Shown: positions 1 to 7,146 of the stretch, in pieces | How positions within the stretch are numbered: the stretch's first letter is position 1 | Layout of the letters: the number at the start of each line of letters is the position of its first letter | Assembly: GCA_934101115.1 (NCBI GenBank) | Contig: CAKOPW010000036.1 | Coordinates: 1-8,481 of the forward strand | Direction: 5' to 3' | Origin: an uncultured Bacilli bacterium | GTDB lineage: Bacteria > Bacillota_I > Bacilli_A > RF39 > UBA660 | Length of the DNA stretch: 8,481 nt | Notes under the pieces: model-generated | What the model was told of the DNA's origin: nothing | The model's database searches: none | Seen by the model: only the letters and a program-made list of their open reading frames with translations | Made by a program: the position numbers and the translations under genes

Positions 1-518
1 CTCAAAACTGTATTATCCTCAGTTTTTGCTATATTATTACAATATCCTTCATATGTTTTCATATTTTTCCAAATATTTAATTCTTTATTAATAGCTTCAC
101 TTTCAAGTTTGCAAAGTTCATTAACATATTTATATTTACCATAAATATATTCTACTTTAGCATACCCGTTTTCAACAAGATAACTTTGTAGAAGCTGATC
201 ATCAACAAATATCCAACCTAAGCTTCTACCATATTTATCTGTTTTACTGGCTTTATCATCAATTTCAATCTCGATCTTTTTAGCATTTGTTAACATATTA
301 CAAGTAACTTCACTAGCAACATCTCCATAGGCTTCTTTTTTTTCAGGAGTATTTATTGCTAGAAAGCGATACTTATAAGACTCTCCATCTACTATAAAAT
401 AAGCGGTATCACCATCAACACACTTTTCTAGTTTTGCACTTTTAATACTACCTGCATAAACATTTCCTGTAAACATTAAACATAAAATTAAAACTATAAA
501 TACGACTTTATTTTTCAT
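1..518 (-). CDS. Secreted staphylococcal-nuclease-like (thermonuclease) protein, 3' end outside window
   Basis: Predicted exported Ca2+-dependent nuclease of the SNase-like (TNase) fold; the first 172 residues are visible. Residues 1-22 are a Sec signal peptide (MKNK, hydrophobic core, cleavage likely after VYA-22). The SNase core follows: VDGDT at 34-38 (metal ligand D37), YRFLAINTPE at 50-59 (catalytic-type Arg51 and Glu59), and DKYGRSLGW at 94-102 (second active-site Arg98). The position usually occupied by the second metal-ligand Asp (…DTPE in most members) is Asn56 here, which may alter metal binding. Start: ATG at 518 is 9 nt after a GGAG that lies in the zinc-ribbon codons of the upstream gene, and the two genes overlap by 11 nt (508-518), so translation is probably coupled. 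It is the last visible gene of the operon driven from about 3080. Family assignment is firm; the substrate (DNA, RNA or both) is inferred from the family. Confidence 0.9.
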   Translation of the reverse strand, partial: MKNKVVFIVLILCLMFTGNVYAGSIKSAKLEKCVDGDTAYFIVDGESYKYRFLAINTPEKKEAYGDVASEVTCNMLTNAKKIEIEIDDKASKTDKYGRSLGWIFVDDQLLQSYLVENGYAKVEYIYGKYKYVNELCKLESEAINKELNIWKNMKTYEGYCNNIAKTEDNTVL

Positions 519-2481
519 CCAAATTTTCTCCACAATTAGCACAGAACTTATCTTTGTCTTCAACTTTTTTACCACAGTTTGGACAATAATTTATTTTGTT
601 TTGATCCTTTTTAGATTCTCCTCTTATCAAGAATATTACACTTATCATAAGAACAAATCCAACTAAGAATAAGTACATAAATAAAGGAATATCGCTTAAC
701 GATGAAAGCATCGATGCTAAACCTACAAATGCATAAATAAGTCCAGAAGCTAAATACAATTTATTATCTTCACGTTTTATACTATAAAGGATCATTACAA
801 GTGCAACAACCAAGATGTAAATATCTATGTATATTACACTTCTGTATGTAAGTAAATCAGTTAATACTACATCTGTTACAATTATGTTAAATAATCTTTT
901 TTCATTATCACTTGGAATTACTAAATAACTGAATAAATATATTCCCACAATTGAGATAGTCACAACAATCAATTCATATAACCAAGGGACACTGATAACA
1001 CCATCAATATACAACGATAGTATTACAAGTAAGGTTACAACTGTAAATGCTGATTTTATTCTATCATGACTATTTTTATATAAAAGGATCATATATAAGA
1101 AACCTAATATTAAATACTTAATATGATTTACAGGTAAATCATTTATTTGAACAATTGGAAGAATAACTAAAAATGCATATAACATGTAATCAATTAAACT
1201 ATTCTTCTTATCATCAAATAGAGTAACAAATACATAATCAACCAATATTACTCCTAAGTTCAATATAAAGTTAAGAATAGTATTAGTTGGAAGAAGTACC
1301 AAATTTGTAAGAATAGCAGCTATTAATATTGAATAAACTATCTTAAGTCCATAATCTTTATTAAACTTATATAAAAGAATTAAAGCTATATTAACAATAA
1401 ACAATCCTAAATTATAACTGATTGAAATATAGTTTTTACTTATGAAACTTAAAGCAGTAATAATAATAAACATAATTCCAACTGGTAAAGCATAAGTATT
1501 AAATTTATCATCTTTAAACAATATCTTATTAGCAACCATACTTATTAAAATCAATACTGATGAAACTAAATACGCATACATCGTATGATTAATTAAGATA
1601 GCTGTAACACCAATTAAATAAATATAGTTAACAGTCTTATATGAATCAACTAAAATATTCTTTTTTACAAATTCAAAATATTCTATTATCAATATTACTA
1701 GTAAATGAATACTTGTAACTATTGGTAAACTTATGTCATAATTTACTTTATTAAATAAAATCATATCGAATAAGAATAAACTTCCGAATATAAGTAAAAG
1801 AGATAAAAGAGATGTTTCCATATCTTTATTTCTACTCATTACAATAATTATATTTGCTACAGTTACAACTATAAACATTAAAGCATTAATAACACTCATA
1901 TTCTCAAATAAAACTATCATTATACATGGAATAATAAAGGTAAATAATTTCGATACAGTATAAATGCTCTTTTTATAAGCAAATATATTTAAAAAAAGCA
2001 CTAAAACTGATAAAGCTATAATTATATAAAACATATCAGCATTGTAATATTTAAACATTAAGCTAATTAATACAAAGAAAGATACATAAGTAACTTTAAT
2101 AAATCCCAAATTTTTATAAACATAAGAAACTATTATAGAAAATATTCCAACAAATATCGAAATTATTGAAAGATAAATATAAATTGCTCCTTCTGTTTCA
2201 AAAAATTCACTTAATAAGTCAGATCTTGAAAGAACAGGAAATATCATAAGTAATGATACAAAACCTATTCCAAAGAACCATTTGCTTGATAACTCCAATT
2301 TCAATTCTTTCATTATTATAAATGATAAGAAGAATTGAATAATAGCAAATAAACCTAAGAAAGCAGCTCCACTTTCATAACTGATATTTTTATTTGATAA
2401 AACTATTCCTAACATTGCTATAAACATAATTATTCCCGCAAAATTAAGAACATAACCTAAATTTTTAGTTTGTCTATTCAT
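508..2481 (-). CDS. Large polytopic membrane protein with C-terminal zinc ribbon, function unknown
   Basis: 657 residues. Nearly the whole protein, to about residue 620, is a succession of hydrophobic helices (roughly 18-20) with short polar loops. A cytoplasmic tail carries a zinc ribbon: CPNC at 633-636 and CANC at 647-650, the CxxC-x10-CxxC pattern. I do not recognise a named family for the membrane part. Its helix-rich layout recalls other uncharacterised polytopic DUF proteins, but no catalytic motif is visible. The start chosen is ATG at 2481, which overlaps the stop of the DUF308 gene by 8 nt (ATGAATAG). An in-frame TTG at 2490 would add three residues. No strong SD precedes either, consistent with coupling to the upstream gene. 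It is co-transcribed between a DUF308 protein and a secreted nuclease, suggesting an envelope-related role (inference). Confidence 0.85.
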   Translation of the reverse strand: MNRQTKNLGYVLNFAGIIMFIAMLGIVLSNKNISYESGAAFLGLFAIIQFFLSFIIMKELKLELSSKWFFGIGFVSLLMIFPVLSRSDLLSEFFETEGAIYIYLSIISIFVGIFSIIVSYVYKNLGFIKVTYVSFFVLISLMFKYYNADMFYIIIALSVLVLFLNIFAYKKSIYTVSKLFTFIIPCIMIVLFENMSVINALMFIVVTVANIIIVMSRNKDMETSLLSLLLIFGSLFLFDMILFNKVNYDISLPIVTSIHLLVILIIEYFEFVKKNILVDSYKTVNYIYLIGVTAILINHTMYAYLVSSVLILISMVANKILFKDDKFNTYALPVGIMFIIITALSFISKNYISISYNLGLFIVNIALILLYKFNKDYGLKIVYSILIAAILTNLVLLPTNTILNFILNLGVILVDYVFVTLFDDKKNSLIDYMLYAFLVILPIVQINDLPVNHIKYLILGFLYMILLYKNSHDRIKSAFTVVTLLVILSLYIDGVISVPWLYELIVVTISIVGIYLFSYLVIPSDNEKRLFNIIVTDVVLTDLLTYRSVIYIDIYILVVALVMILYSIKREDNKLYLASGLIYAFVGLASMLSSLSDIPLFMYLFLVGFVLMISVIFLIRGESKKDQNKINYCPNCGKKVEDKDKFCANCGENLDEK

Positions 2482-3058
2482 CTTTATCAACCCAACGCAA
2501 TTCTTTTGCTTTTTCCTTTATATTTAAATTTTTCATAAGAAATGCACATTCAATAAGTTCCATAACTGAACCTACGATCATTACTACTCCAATAATTCTT
2601 AAGAAAGTTTGAGCACTTTCAAATGGATTTGCAAGAAGTAATACTCCTAAAGTTATTCCAAGCAATGAAAATACTAAATTATATTTCCAAGCTGAAGAAA
2701 AATTTCTTATATTAATTGCAAATTGAAGTTTAACTATTGATTTAATACAAATAGTTATACCTATTAAAATAGTAATAAATTTTACTAAACTTTGAGTATT
2801 AATTATCAAGTATAATCCAACTCCTGAAGCAATTACTCCAAGAAGTAAAGATTTGCTTATCATTTTTTCTTCTGGTGTTGATTTAATATAATCAAATATC
2901 CAGAAACATCCAATAATAAGAGTCATTATTCCAATAATCATTGTAATAATTTTTAAAGAATTAGCTGGTTCCATCATAAGTACAACACCAAGTATCAATG
3001 TTGCAATTGATGAAATCAAACATGTCTTTCTATATTTTTTAGCACTACTATATAACAT
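2474..3058 (-). CDS. DUF308 / HdeD-like membrane protein
   Basis: 194 residues, about six transmembrane helices (near 11-29, 36-56, 70-87, 91-109, 126-143 and 150-175) arranged as three hairpins. The turns MEPANS (29-34) and ANPFES (143-148) resemble each other, the internal repeat typical of the DUF308/HdeD family. A charged tail, 177-194, is cytoplasmic. HdeD of E. coli is linked to acid resistance, but for Firmicutes homologues the role is unknown, so only family membership is claimed. The start is ATG at 3058, 5 nt after AGGATGTG. The open frame extends upstream to 3139, but that part runs through the promoter and the previous gene's terminator and is not coding. This is the first gene of a three-gene operon and overlaps the next gene by 8 nt. 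Confidence 0.85.
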   Translation of the reverse strand: MLYSSAKKYRKTCLISSIATLILGVVLMMEPANSLKIITMIIGIMTLIIGCFWIFDYIKSTPEEKMISKSLLLGVIASGVGLYLIINTQSLVKFITILIGITICIKSIVKLQFAINIRNFSSAWKYNLVFSLLGITLGVLLLANPFESAQTFLRIIGVVMIVGSVMELIECAFLMKNLNIKEKAKELRWVDKDE

Positions 3059-3077
3059 ATAATCACATCCTAGATTA

Positions 3078-3106
3078 ATTATATCACGTCTACTATGAAA
3101 TTTATA
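3078..3106 (-). promoter_or_regulatory. Promoter of the DUF308 / zinc-ribbon / nuclease operon
   Basis: Extended -10 TGATATAAT at 3086-3078 (minus strand). The -35 position at 17-bp spacing (3106-3101) reads TATAAA, a poor match, so the extended -10 probably carries the promoter. The SD AGGATG (3071-3066) begins 6 nt after the -10, so the leader should be only about 13 nt. Confidence 0.65.
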
Positions 3107-3119
3107 CGAAAAAAAGCAT

Positions 3120-3143
3120 AAAAAAAATGCAGTAGGCACTGCA
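3120..3143 (-). terminator. Intrinsic terminator of the small acidic gene
   Basis: On the minus strand TGCAGT (3143-3138), loop GCCT, ACTGCA (3133-3128), then eight T (3127-3120). The stem is a perfect 6 bp and starts about 18 nt after the stop codon of the 3161-3364 gene. It separates that gene from the operon promoter downstream. Confidence 0.75.
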
Positions 3144-3160
3144 ACTTAATTATACAAAAT

Positions 3161-3364
3161 TTATTTTATTTCTTCAATACTTTCTATTTCATTTAAGTAA
3201 ACTACTCGATACTCTTCTTCATAATCTCTTATAGTTAAAGTTGAATAAAAAATCATATCTTCATAATCCTCAAAATCTTTAACTTCCACAAGTATTCCTT
3301 CTAAAGGTTCTCCTTCTTTAAATTCGATATGTACACACTTTTCAACTAATTCATCCAATTCCAT
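3161..3364 (-). CDS. Small acidic protein, possible Sm-like/SH3-like beta-barrel
   Basis: 67 residues, strongly acidic (about 20 Asp/Glu). No signal peptide or membrane segment, so cytoplasmic. The pattern (short N-terminal helix, VHIEF, GEPLEGILVEVKDF, MIFYSTLTI, then YRVVYLNEIESIEEI) alternates beta-strands with a G-x-L turn and a closing 'LNEIxSIEEI' strand. This recalls Sm/LSm-type or SH3-like small barrels found in many Firmicutes; it is a fold guess from pattern, not a recognised family. ATG at 3364 follows a very good SD (AGAGGTG) at 5 nt spacing. It is monocistronic: own promoter at 3383-3411 and own terminator at 3120-3143. That it is real is well supported; its function is unknown. 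Confidence 0.8.
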   Translation of the reverse strand: MELDELVEKCVHIEFKEGEPLEGILVEVKDFEDYEDMIFYSTLTIRDYEEEYRVVYLNEIESIEEIK

Positions 3365-3382
3365 AATGCACCTCTGACAAAA

Positions 3383-3411
3383 ATTATAACATAGATAATA
3401 AATTATTTATA
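3383..3411 (-). promoter_or_regulatory. Promoter of the small acidic gene
   Basis: Extended -10 TGTTATAAT at 3391-3383; at 17-bp spacing the -35 position (3411-3406) is TATAAA. A perfect TTGACA lies further upstream at 3419-3414. It is 25 bp from this -10 and so out of register, but 16 bp from TATCTA (3397-3392), which might make an alternative overlapping promoter. The SD starts 7 nt after the -10, giving a leader of about 12 nt. Confidence 0.6.
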
Positions 3412-3468
3412 TATGTCAAATAAAATGTCTAGTTGAAATTTTACTCTTTCTTTTTTTAATCTTTATAT

Positions 3469-3499
3469 TATAATTATACTAGGTGGTGTAACTAAAATG
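3469..3499 (+). promoter_or_regulatory. Orphan -10 / SD / ATG module on the plus strand
   Basis: TATAAT at 3469-3474, then 6 nt, then AGGTGG at 3481-3486, then ATG at 3497-3499. The -10-to-SD distance equals that of the functional genes of this window, but the TG of the extended -10 is absent (TATTATAAT) and no clear -35 is seen. The ATG opens only a five-codon frame before TAG. It looks like the start signals of a gene that has since decayed. Confidence 0.4.
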
Positions 3500-3778
3500 T
3501 TTTTTCACGATTAGTCTTAAAGATGCTGAAGAAACTTGTTTGGATTTAGTAGTTTATTAACAACAATTGATGATTCACAAAATACAACCACAGATAATAC
3601 TAAACACAGGATGTGATTTATTATTATTACTAGTGTATCATACTTATATTTTCGGATATGAGTGCTAGGCTATTTCATAGTAAATGAAAATTTTAAAAAT
3701 TTATTTTATGACTTTATGTCGAATTTTAAAGTAGTATCTCATGTGTTGAGATTAAAATTTATTAATACTGGAAAATAA
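3497..3778 (+). pseudogene. Possible decayed small gene in the 477-nt gene-free stretch
   Basis: From the ATG at 3497 a single frame can be read to TAA at 3776-3778 (94 codons) if five stops are ignored: TAG 3512, TAA 3518, TGA 3527, 3614 and 3659. From 3530 on there is no TAA or TAG until the end. The readable segments look protein-like: NLFGFSSLLTTIDDSQNTTT (3533-3592), then a hydrophobic stretch such as FIIITSVSYLYF (3617-3652), then a basic end KVVSHVLRLKF. The frame has start signals in front and a shared terminator 54 nt behind. I do not recognise the protein. Chance openness in AT-rich DNA is a real alternative, and other short frames on both strands are open here too. Confidence 0.3.
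3736..3752. repeat. Short inverted repeat (6-bp stem)
   Basis: ATCTCA (3736-3741), loop TGTGT, TGAGAT (3747-3752). Perfect 6-bp arms inside the gene-free stretch. No strong T-run follows on either strand, so it is a weak terminator at best; function unknown. Confidence 0.4.
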
Positions 3779-3785
3779 ATTTTCC
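3770..3785. repeat. Near-palindrome GGAAAAT-AA-ATTTTCC
   Basis: Perfect 7-bp arms at 3770-3776 and 3779-3785 around a central AA, overlapping the stop of the possible decayed gene. It could be a protein-binding palindrome, but there is no promoter next to it; an AT-rich coincidence is possible. Confidence 0.35.
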
Positions 3786-3831
3786 CCAAAATAACTTTTT
3801 AATTTAGGTATTAATAAATAATAAGTAAAAG

Positions 3832-3861
3832 AAAAAAGCAACTAATTAAGGTTGCTTTTTT
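3832..3861. terminator. Bidirectional terminator containing the U32 stop codon
   Basis: AAAAAAGCAAC (3832-3842) pairs perfectly with GTTGCTTTTTT (3851-3861) around an 8-nt loop. Six A on one side and six T on the other make it usable in both directions. Minus-strand transcripts of the U32 gene end here, and its TAG (3844-3842) sits in the loop/stem junction with the last sense codons forming one arm. In the plus direction it would close the transcript of the possible decayed gene. Confidence 0.85.
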
Positions 3862-6055
3862 GATTGTCCAAATTTTTTATTATAGCATCAATTTCTTTAG
3901 AATCTTCTGAATTAAGCTCAATTCTAAAATTGCGGATTCCTAACTTATAATAATATTTAAGTTTTTCAAGATTATTTGTTACTTTAGAATCAAGTATATG
4001 TGTCAAATGATTTTTAAAATCAGTTTTTATTGGATATTTACTTCCGTTACGATCAACTAATTTATATTCATTTTTCATACATTTGGTACATACAGTATCT
4101 TTATTAGCAACTTTGTTTACCGGGCAATATTTTGTTATCATAAGTTCAAAAGTACTATAAAGCAAAATCTCAACATTATAGTTGTTATGTTTCATAATAC
4201 GTTCAATATTCTCATCTTCAAGTTCAATTGATAAAGTATTTATATCAACATATTTAGATAGATAATCTAAAGTTTCATAATTGGTGATATTCAAGAAGTA
4301 GTCACTTATTTTAGCTCCATCATATATTTCACCTAATTCAGTTGCTAAAGTGTTTTTAATATTTGTTTTTTCATAAATTCTAGAACCACGATAATATATT
4401 TTAGGATTATCCTTATATGAATTATAAAGATTTCTATCTATTAGATAGATGCGATCAAAATAATTTAAACACTTAAGCAATTGTTCTTCATTTCTTACTA
4501 AAACACTTAAAGTTAATTTTTCTTCAAGTGGAGTTTTATGAGTTTCTTCATTGTCAGCTCTTTGAATTACTTCTTTTTTTGAATTTTCACGAACAGAAAT
4601 TAGTTCTTCAACTGCAGCTCTTCTTATAGCATTTAAATCTTTAATATTTATAAATTTAGATTCAAAATCTCCTACTTTTATATTAGCTATTTTAAATGGA
4701 GTATTACCAAGTTTGGATAATTGTTTAATAATATCCTCTTTTTTTATACTTATAGTTTTACTTGGAAAAACTATATCTGCTTCTTTTTTAACAACATTGA
4801 TTCTGTCAGTTATTTCAAGAGTTGCACGATTTTCGTTGTGAGTAAAAGTTACATCAATATCAACTTTCCTATCTGGATATTCCCTATATTTGTTAATTAC
4901 AGTTATATCACTTGTTTTATTAACAGAATCCCCAACACTAGCTTTAATTTTTTTATCAATTACAGCAATGTTTTTACAAACGTTTGTAAGTTTTAAAGAT
5001 TCATCATAAAGGAAATTAACAATCATTCCATCGTTGGTTTCATTTATTCTAATTCCGTCTCCTTGATTTAGTTGAGAATCAAGTTTAATGTAGATGTATT
5101 TACTTGTTACCTTAAAAACTTTACCTAAATATACACCTACATGATTAGATGTATGAATATTGATAATTTCATCATTAGTTGCATTAAATAAATATCCATA
5201 AGTGTATTGTCTATTAAATATTACTTTTAAGTCTTCTTCGTATTCAGATACTCTTAGTTGATCTTTTCCATAATAATAATCAATTAAATTACGATATAGT
5301 CTAGTTACACAAGCAACATATTCTGGACTTTTCATACGTCCCTCAATTTTTAATGACTTAACACTTGAATCCATGATTTCTTTAAATTTACTAACTGTTT
5401 TAAGCTCTTTTGTTGAAAGCAAATACTTTGAATCAGTTTTTACAAATTCATCGTTTTCAAGCAATTTATATGGAAGTCGACAAACTTGAGCACATTCTCC
5501 ACGATTGCCACTTCTTCCTAAAAGAACTGATGAAAATAAACATTCTCCAGAATAACTTACACACAAAGCTCCATGAATAAATATTTCTTTTTCCATTGAA
5601 GTTTTATAACTATCAATAGTTGCAAGTGACAGTTCACGAGCAAACACTACACGTTTAACATTTAAGTCTTCCAAAATTCTTAAGCCCGATTCACTTACGT
5701 TATGAACTTGCGTTGATGCATGTATTTCCAAATTAGGTAAACGCCTTTTTAAAAGAGACATAAGACCAAGATCTTGAACAATCAAAGCATCTACTCCAGT
5801 TTCATGTAAAAACAAACAATAATTATAAACATCTTCTAGTTCAGATTCAAAAACAATTGTATTAACTGTAACATATATCTTTACACCATAAAGATGAGCA
5901 AAATGAACAGCTGAAATAAGTTCTTCATCACTAAAATTACCAGCAAATGCACGTGCACCAAATCTTTTACCACCTAAATATATTGCATCGGCTCCATTCA
6001 TAACCGCTGCTTTTAAAGAATCCATATTTCCAACAGGAACTAAAAGTTCTTTCAT
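3842..6055 (-). CDS. Large U32-family (DUF3656-type) protein, RlhA-like
   Basis: 737 residues. The N-terminal U32 domain (1 to about 270) starts MKELLVPVGN and includes GADAIYLGG (21-29) and VQDLG (93-97). The family signature E157-IFIHGALCVSYSGEC-LFS-174 is complete. Four cysteines (C165, C172, C188, C192; spacing x6, x15, x3) match the Fe-S cluster ligands known in U32 proteins. IEGRMKSPEYVA (237-248) and RQYTYGYLF (282-290) are further conserved blocks. A middle beta-rich region (about 300-500) corresponds to DUF3656. The C-terminal part (from about 515) resembles a second barrel and carries Cys644, 656 and 659. Despite the name 'peptidase U32', characterised members hydroxylate RNA (RlhA at 23S rRNA C2501, TrhP at tRNA U34) or serve ubiquinone hydroxylation; RlhA is the closest in layout. 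Start ATG 6055 lies 7 nt after AGGAAG. It follows the glycosyltransferase by 38 nt with no visible promoter. It contains no tryptophan. Confidence 0.9.
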   Translation of the reverse strand: MKELLVPVGNMDSLKAAVMNGADAIYLGGKRFGARAFAGNFSDEELISAVHFAHLYGVKIYVTVNTIVFESELEDVYNYCLFLHETGVDALIVQDLGLMSLLKRRLPNLEIHASTQVHNVSESGLRILEDLNVKRVVFARELSLATIDSYKTSMEKEIFIHGALCVSYSGECLFSSVLLGRSGNRGECAQVCRLPYKLLENDEFVKTDSKYLLSTKELKTVSKFKEIMDSSVKSLKIEGRMKSPEYVACVTRLYRNLIDYYYGKDQLRVSEYEEDLKVIFNRQYTYGYLFNATNDEIINIHTSNHVGVYLGKVFKVTSKYIYIKLDSQLNQGDGIRINETNDGMIVNFLYDESLKLTNVCKNIAVIDKKIKASVGDSVNKTSDITVINKYREYPDRKVDIDVTFTHNENRATLEITDRINVVKKEADIVFPSKTISIKKEDIIKQLSKLGNTPFKIANIKVGDFESKFINIKDLNAIRRAAVEELISVRENSKKEVIQRADNEETHKTPLEEKLTLSVLVRNEEQLLKCLNYFDRIYLIDRNLYNSYKDNPKIYYRGSRIYEKTNIKNTLATELGEIYDGAKISDYFLNITNYETLDYLSKYVDINTLSIELEDENIERIMKHNNYNVEILLYSTFELMITKYCPVNKVANKDTVCTKCMKNEYKLVDRNGSKYPIKTDFKNHLTHILDSKVTNNLEKLKYYYKLGIRNFRIELNSEDSKEIDAIIKNLDNQKSNLN

Positions 6056-6072
6056 AATTTCACTTCCTAACT

Positions 6073-6095
6073 AAAAAAACTGAATAACTCAGTTT
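6073..6095 (-). terminator. Hairpin between glycosyltransferase and U32 genes
   Basis: Minus strand: AAACTGA (6095-6089), loop GTTAT, TCAGTTT (6083-6077) and further T to 6073. It is a 7-bp A/T-rich stem with a T-run, and the glycosyltransferase TAA (6096-6094) overlaps its 5' arm. The stem is weaker than that at 3832, and no promoter is visible for the next gene, so partial read-through is likely. Confidence 0.65.
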
Positions 6096-7092
6096 AATTA
6101 AATTTTACTAAAGAATGAGCAAATCTATATCCTTTTATAGCAATGAATCTTCCAAATTTACCTGGAAGTGCACAAGCTCCAGCTTTTGAGAATATTAACC
6201 TTTTATAAAGTTTAGGATTATTTTCTTTTATACTCTTCCATAATTCTTTATATTGTTTTTCTCCTTCTTCATTCATTGCAAGACGAGAAAAAATTGTTCC
6301 AATTGTCATACAAAATACACATTCTCTATACATCATTTTTCTTAATTTCTTAGATTTTACTTCATCTAAATCATATTTATTACATACAAGTTTAGTAACA
6401 AGTACTTGATGAGAACTTCTCTTTATTAATTGAGGTTCTTGAACTGATTGATCTTCTCTTCCAATAAAATATCTATAGAAATCTAAATCCATATAATAAA
6501 TTGTTTTAGTGTTTACAAATGGAATATAAATAAATAAGTTATCTTCATAGAAAGTGTGTTTTGGCAAATCCATATCTGATGCATCTAAGACACTTTTTTT
6601 ATACATTAATGAATGAAGTGATAAATATTGAGTTGGTTTAAATTTCTTCATTTCATCCCAAGTCATTTCTTCATTTTCTTTAAACACATTTTTAAATGAA
6701 ATAGTTTGATTGATTCTACCATCAGTATAAGTATAAACATAGTTCATTATAATTAAATCTGAATCAATTTTCTTAATCTTTTTAAGTAAAGTCTTATATG
6801 CTTTTTTATCAACCCAGTCATCACTGTCGACTACTTTAAAATATTTTCCCGTTGCAACACTTAATCCTGTCATGATTCCAGCACCATGACCACCATTTTC
6901 TTGATGAATAGCTTTAACAATTGTTGGGTATTTTTTTTGATATTTATCAGCTATCTTACCTGTTTTATCTTTAGAACCATCATCTATTATAATTATTTCT
7001 ACATCTTCACCACCAATAAGTAAAGATTCTATACAATTTTCCATATAAGCTTCTGAGTTATAACATGGAACTACAAAAGATATATACTTCAT
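6094..7092 (-). CDS. Family 2 glycosyltransferase
   Basis: 332 residues, cytoplasmic or membrane-associated GT-A enzyme transferring a sugar from a nucleotide-sugar donor to an envelope glycan or lipid acceptor. The N-terminal GT2 domain is clear: FVVPCYN (6-12), IIDDGSKDKT (35-44), QENGGHGAG (64-72), VDSDDW (88-93; the DxD metal/nucleotide-sugar site) and FYEDN (181-185; acceptor-side acidic residues). The C-terminal third is helical and basic with no long membrane helix; KFGRFIAIKGYRFAH (312-326) may lie on the membrane. Start: ATG at 7092 is 8 nt after AGGAAG; ATG at 7095 is possible, while the GTG at 7101 is part of the SD and is rejected. It has its own promoter (7116-7144) and is followed closely by the U32 gene. 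Acceptor and product cannot be told from sequence. Confidence 0.9.
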   Translation of the reverse strand: MKYISFVVPCYNSEAYMENCIESLLIGGEDVEIIIIDDGSKDKTGKIADKYQKKYPTIVKAIHQENGGHGAGIMTGLSVATGKYFKVVDSDDWVDKKAYKTLLKKIKKIDSDLIIMNYVYTYTDGRINQTISFKNVFKENEEMTWDEMKKFKPTQYLSLHSLMYKKSVLDASDMDLPKHTFYEDNLFIYIPFVNTKTIYYMDLDFYRYFIGREDQSVQEPQLIKRSSHQVLVTKLVCNKYDLDEVKSKKLRKMMYRECVFCMTIGTIFSRLAMNEEGEKQYKELWKSIKENNPKLYKRLIFSKAGACALPGKFGRFIAIKGYRFAHSLVKFN

Positions 7093-7115
7093 CATTAACA
7101 CTTCCTAACATATTC

Positions 7116-7144
7116 ATTATATCAAATATAAATTATCAAAACAA
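7116..7144 (-). promoter_or_regulatory. Promoter of the glycosyltransferase (and probably U32) gene
   Basis: -35 TTGTTT (7144-7139), 17 bp, -10 TATAAT (7121-7116) with extended TG (TGATATAAT, 7124-7116). The SD AGGAAG starts 9 nt later. The same -35/-10 pair at the same spacing precedes the exported-protein gene. Confidence 0.7.
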
Positions 7145-7146
7145 AC

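Noticed and set aside
3059..3139. 27-codon N-terminal extension of the DUF308 gene
   Set aside because: It crosses the promoter and the previous gene's terminator; the ATG at 3058 has the SD and the family-like start.
3414..3419. Perfect TTGACA as the -35 of the small acidic gene
   Set aside because: It lies 25 bp from the good extended -10; only a weak TATCTA is in register. Kept as a possible alternative, not called as a separate promoter.
3618..3630. TTA/ATT triplet run as a microsatellite or CRISPR-like repeat
   Set aside because: Only four units, ordinary for such AT-rich DNA, with no spacer structure.
3527..3661. TGA read as tryptophan (code 4) for this organism
   Set aside because: All tryptophans checked in the intact genes are TGG and none needs TGA; TAG and TAA also interrupt the remnant.
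3517..3669. Minus-strand frame of about 51 codons with a hydrophobic stretch (ILCLVLSVVVF) in the gene-free region
   Set aside because: No usable start codon with an SD near its beginning; it is the reverse of the plus-strand remnant and best explained as a shadow.
4721..4996. 91-codon plus-strand frame inside the U32 gene
   Set aside because: Fully antisense to a conserved coding region; phenylalanine/asparagine/isoleucine-rich composition is what the reverse of this gene gives, and there is no SD.
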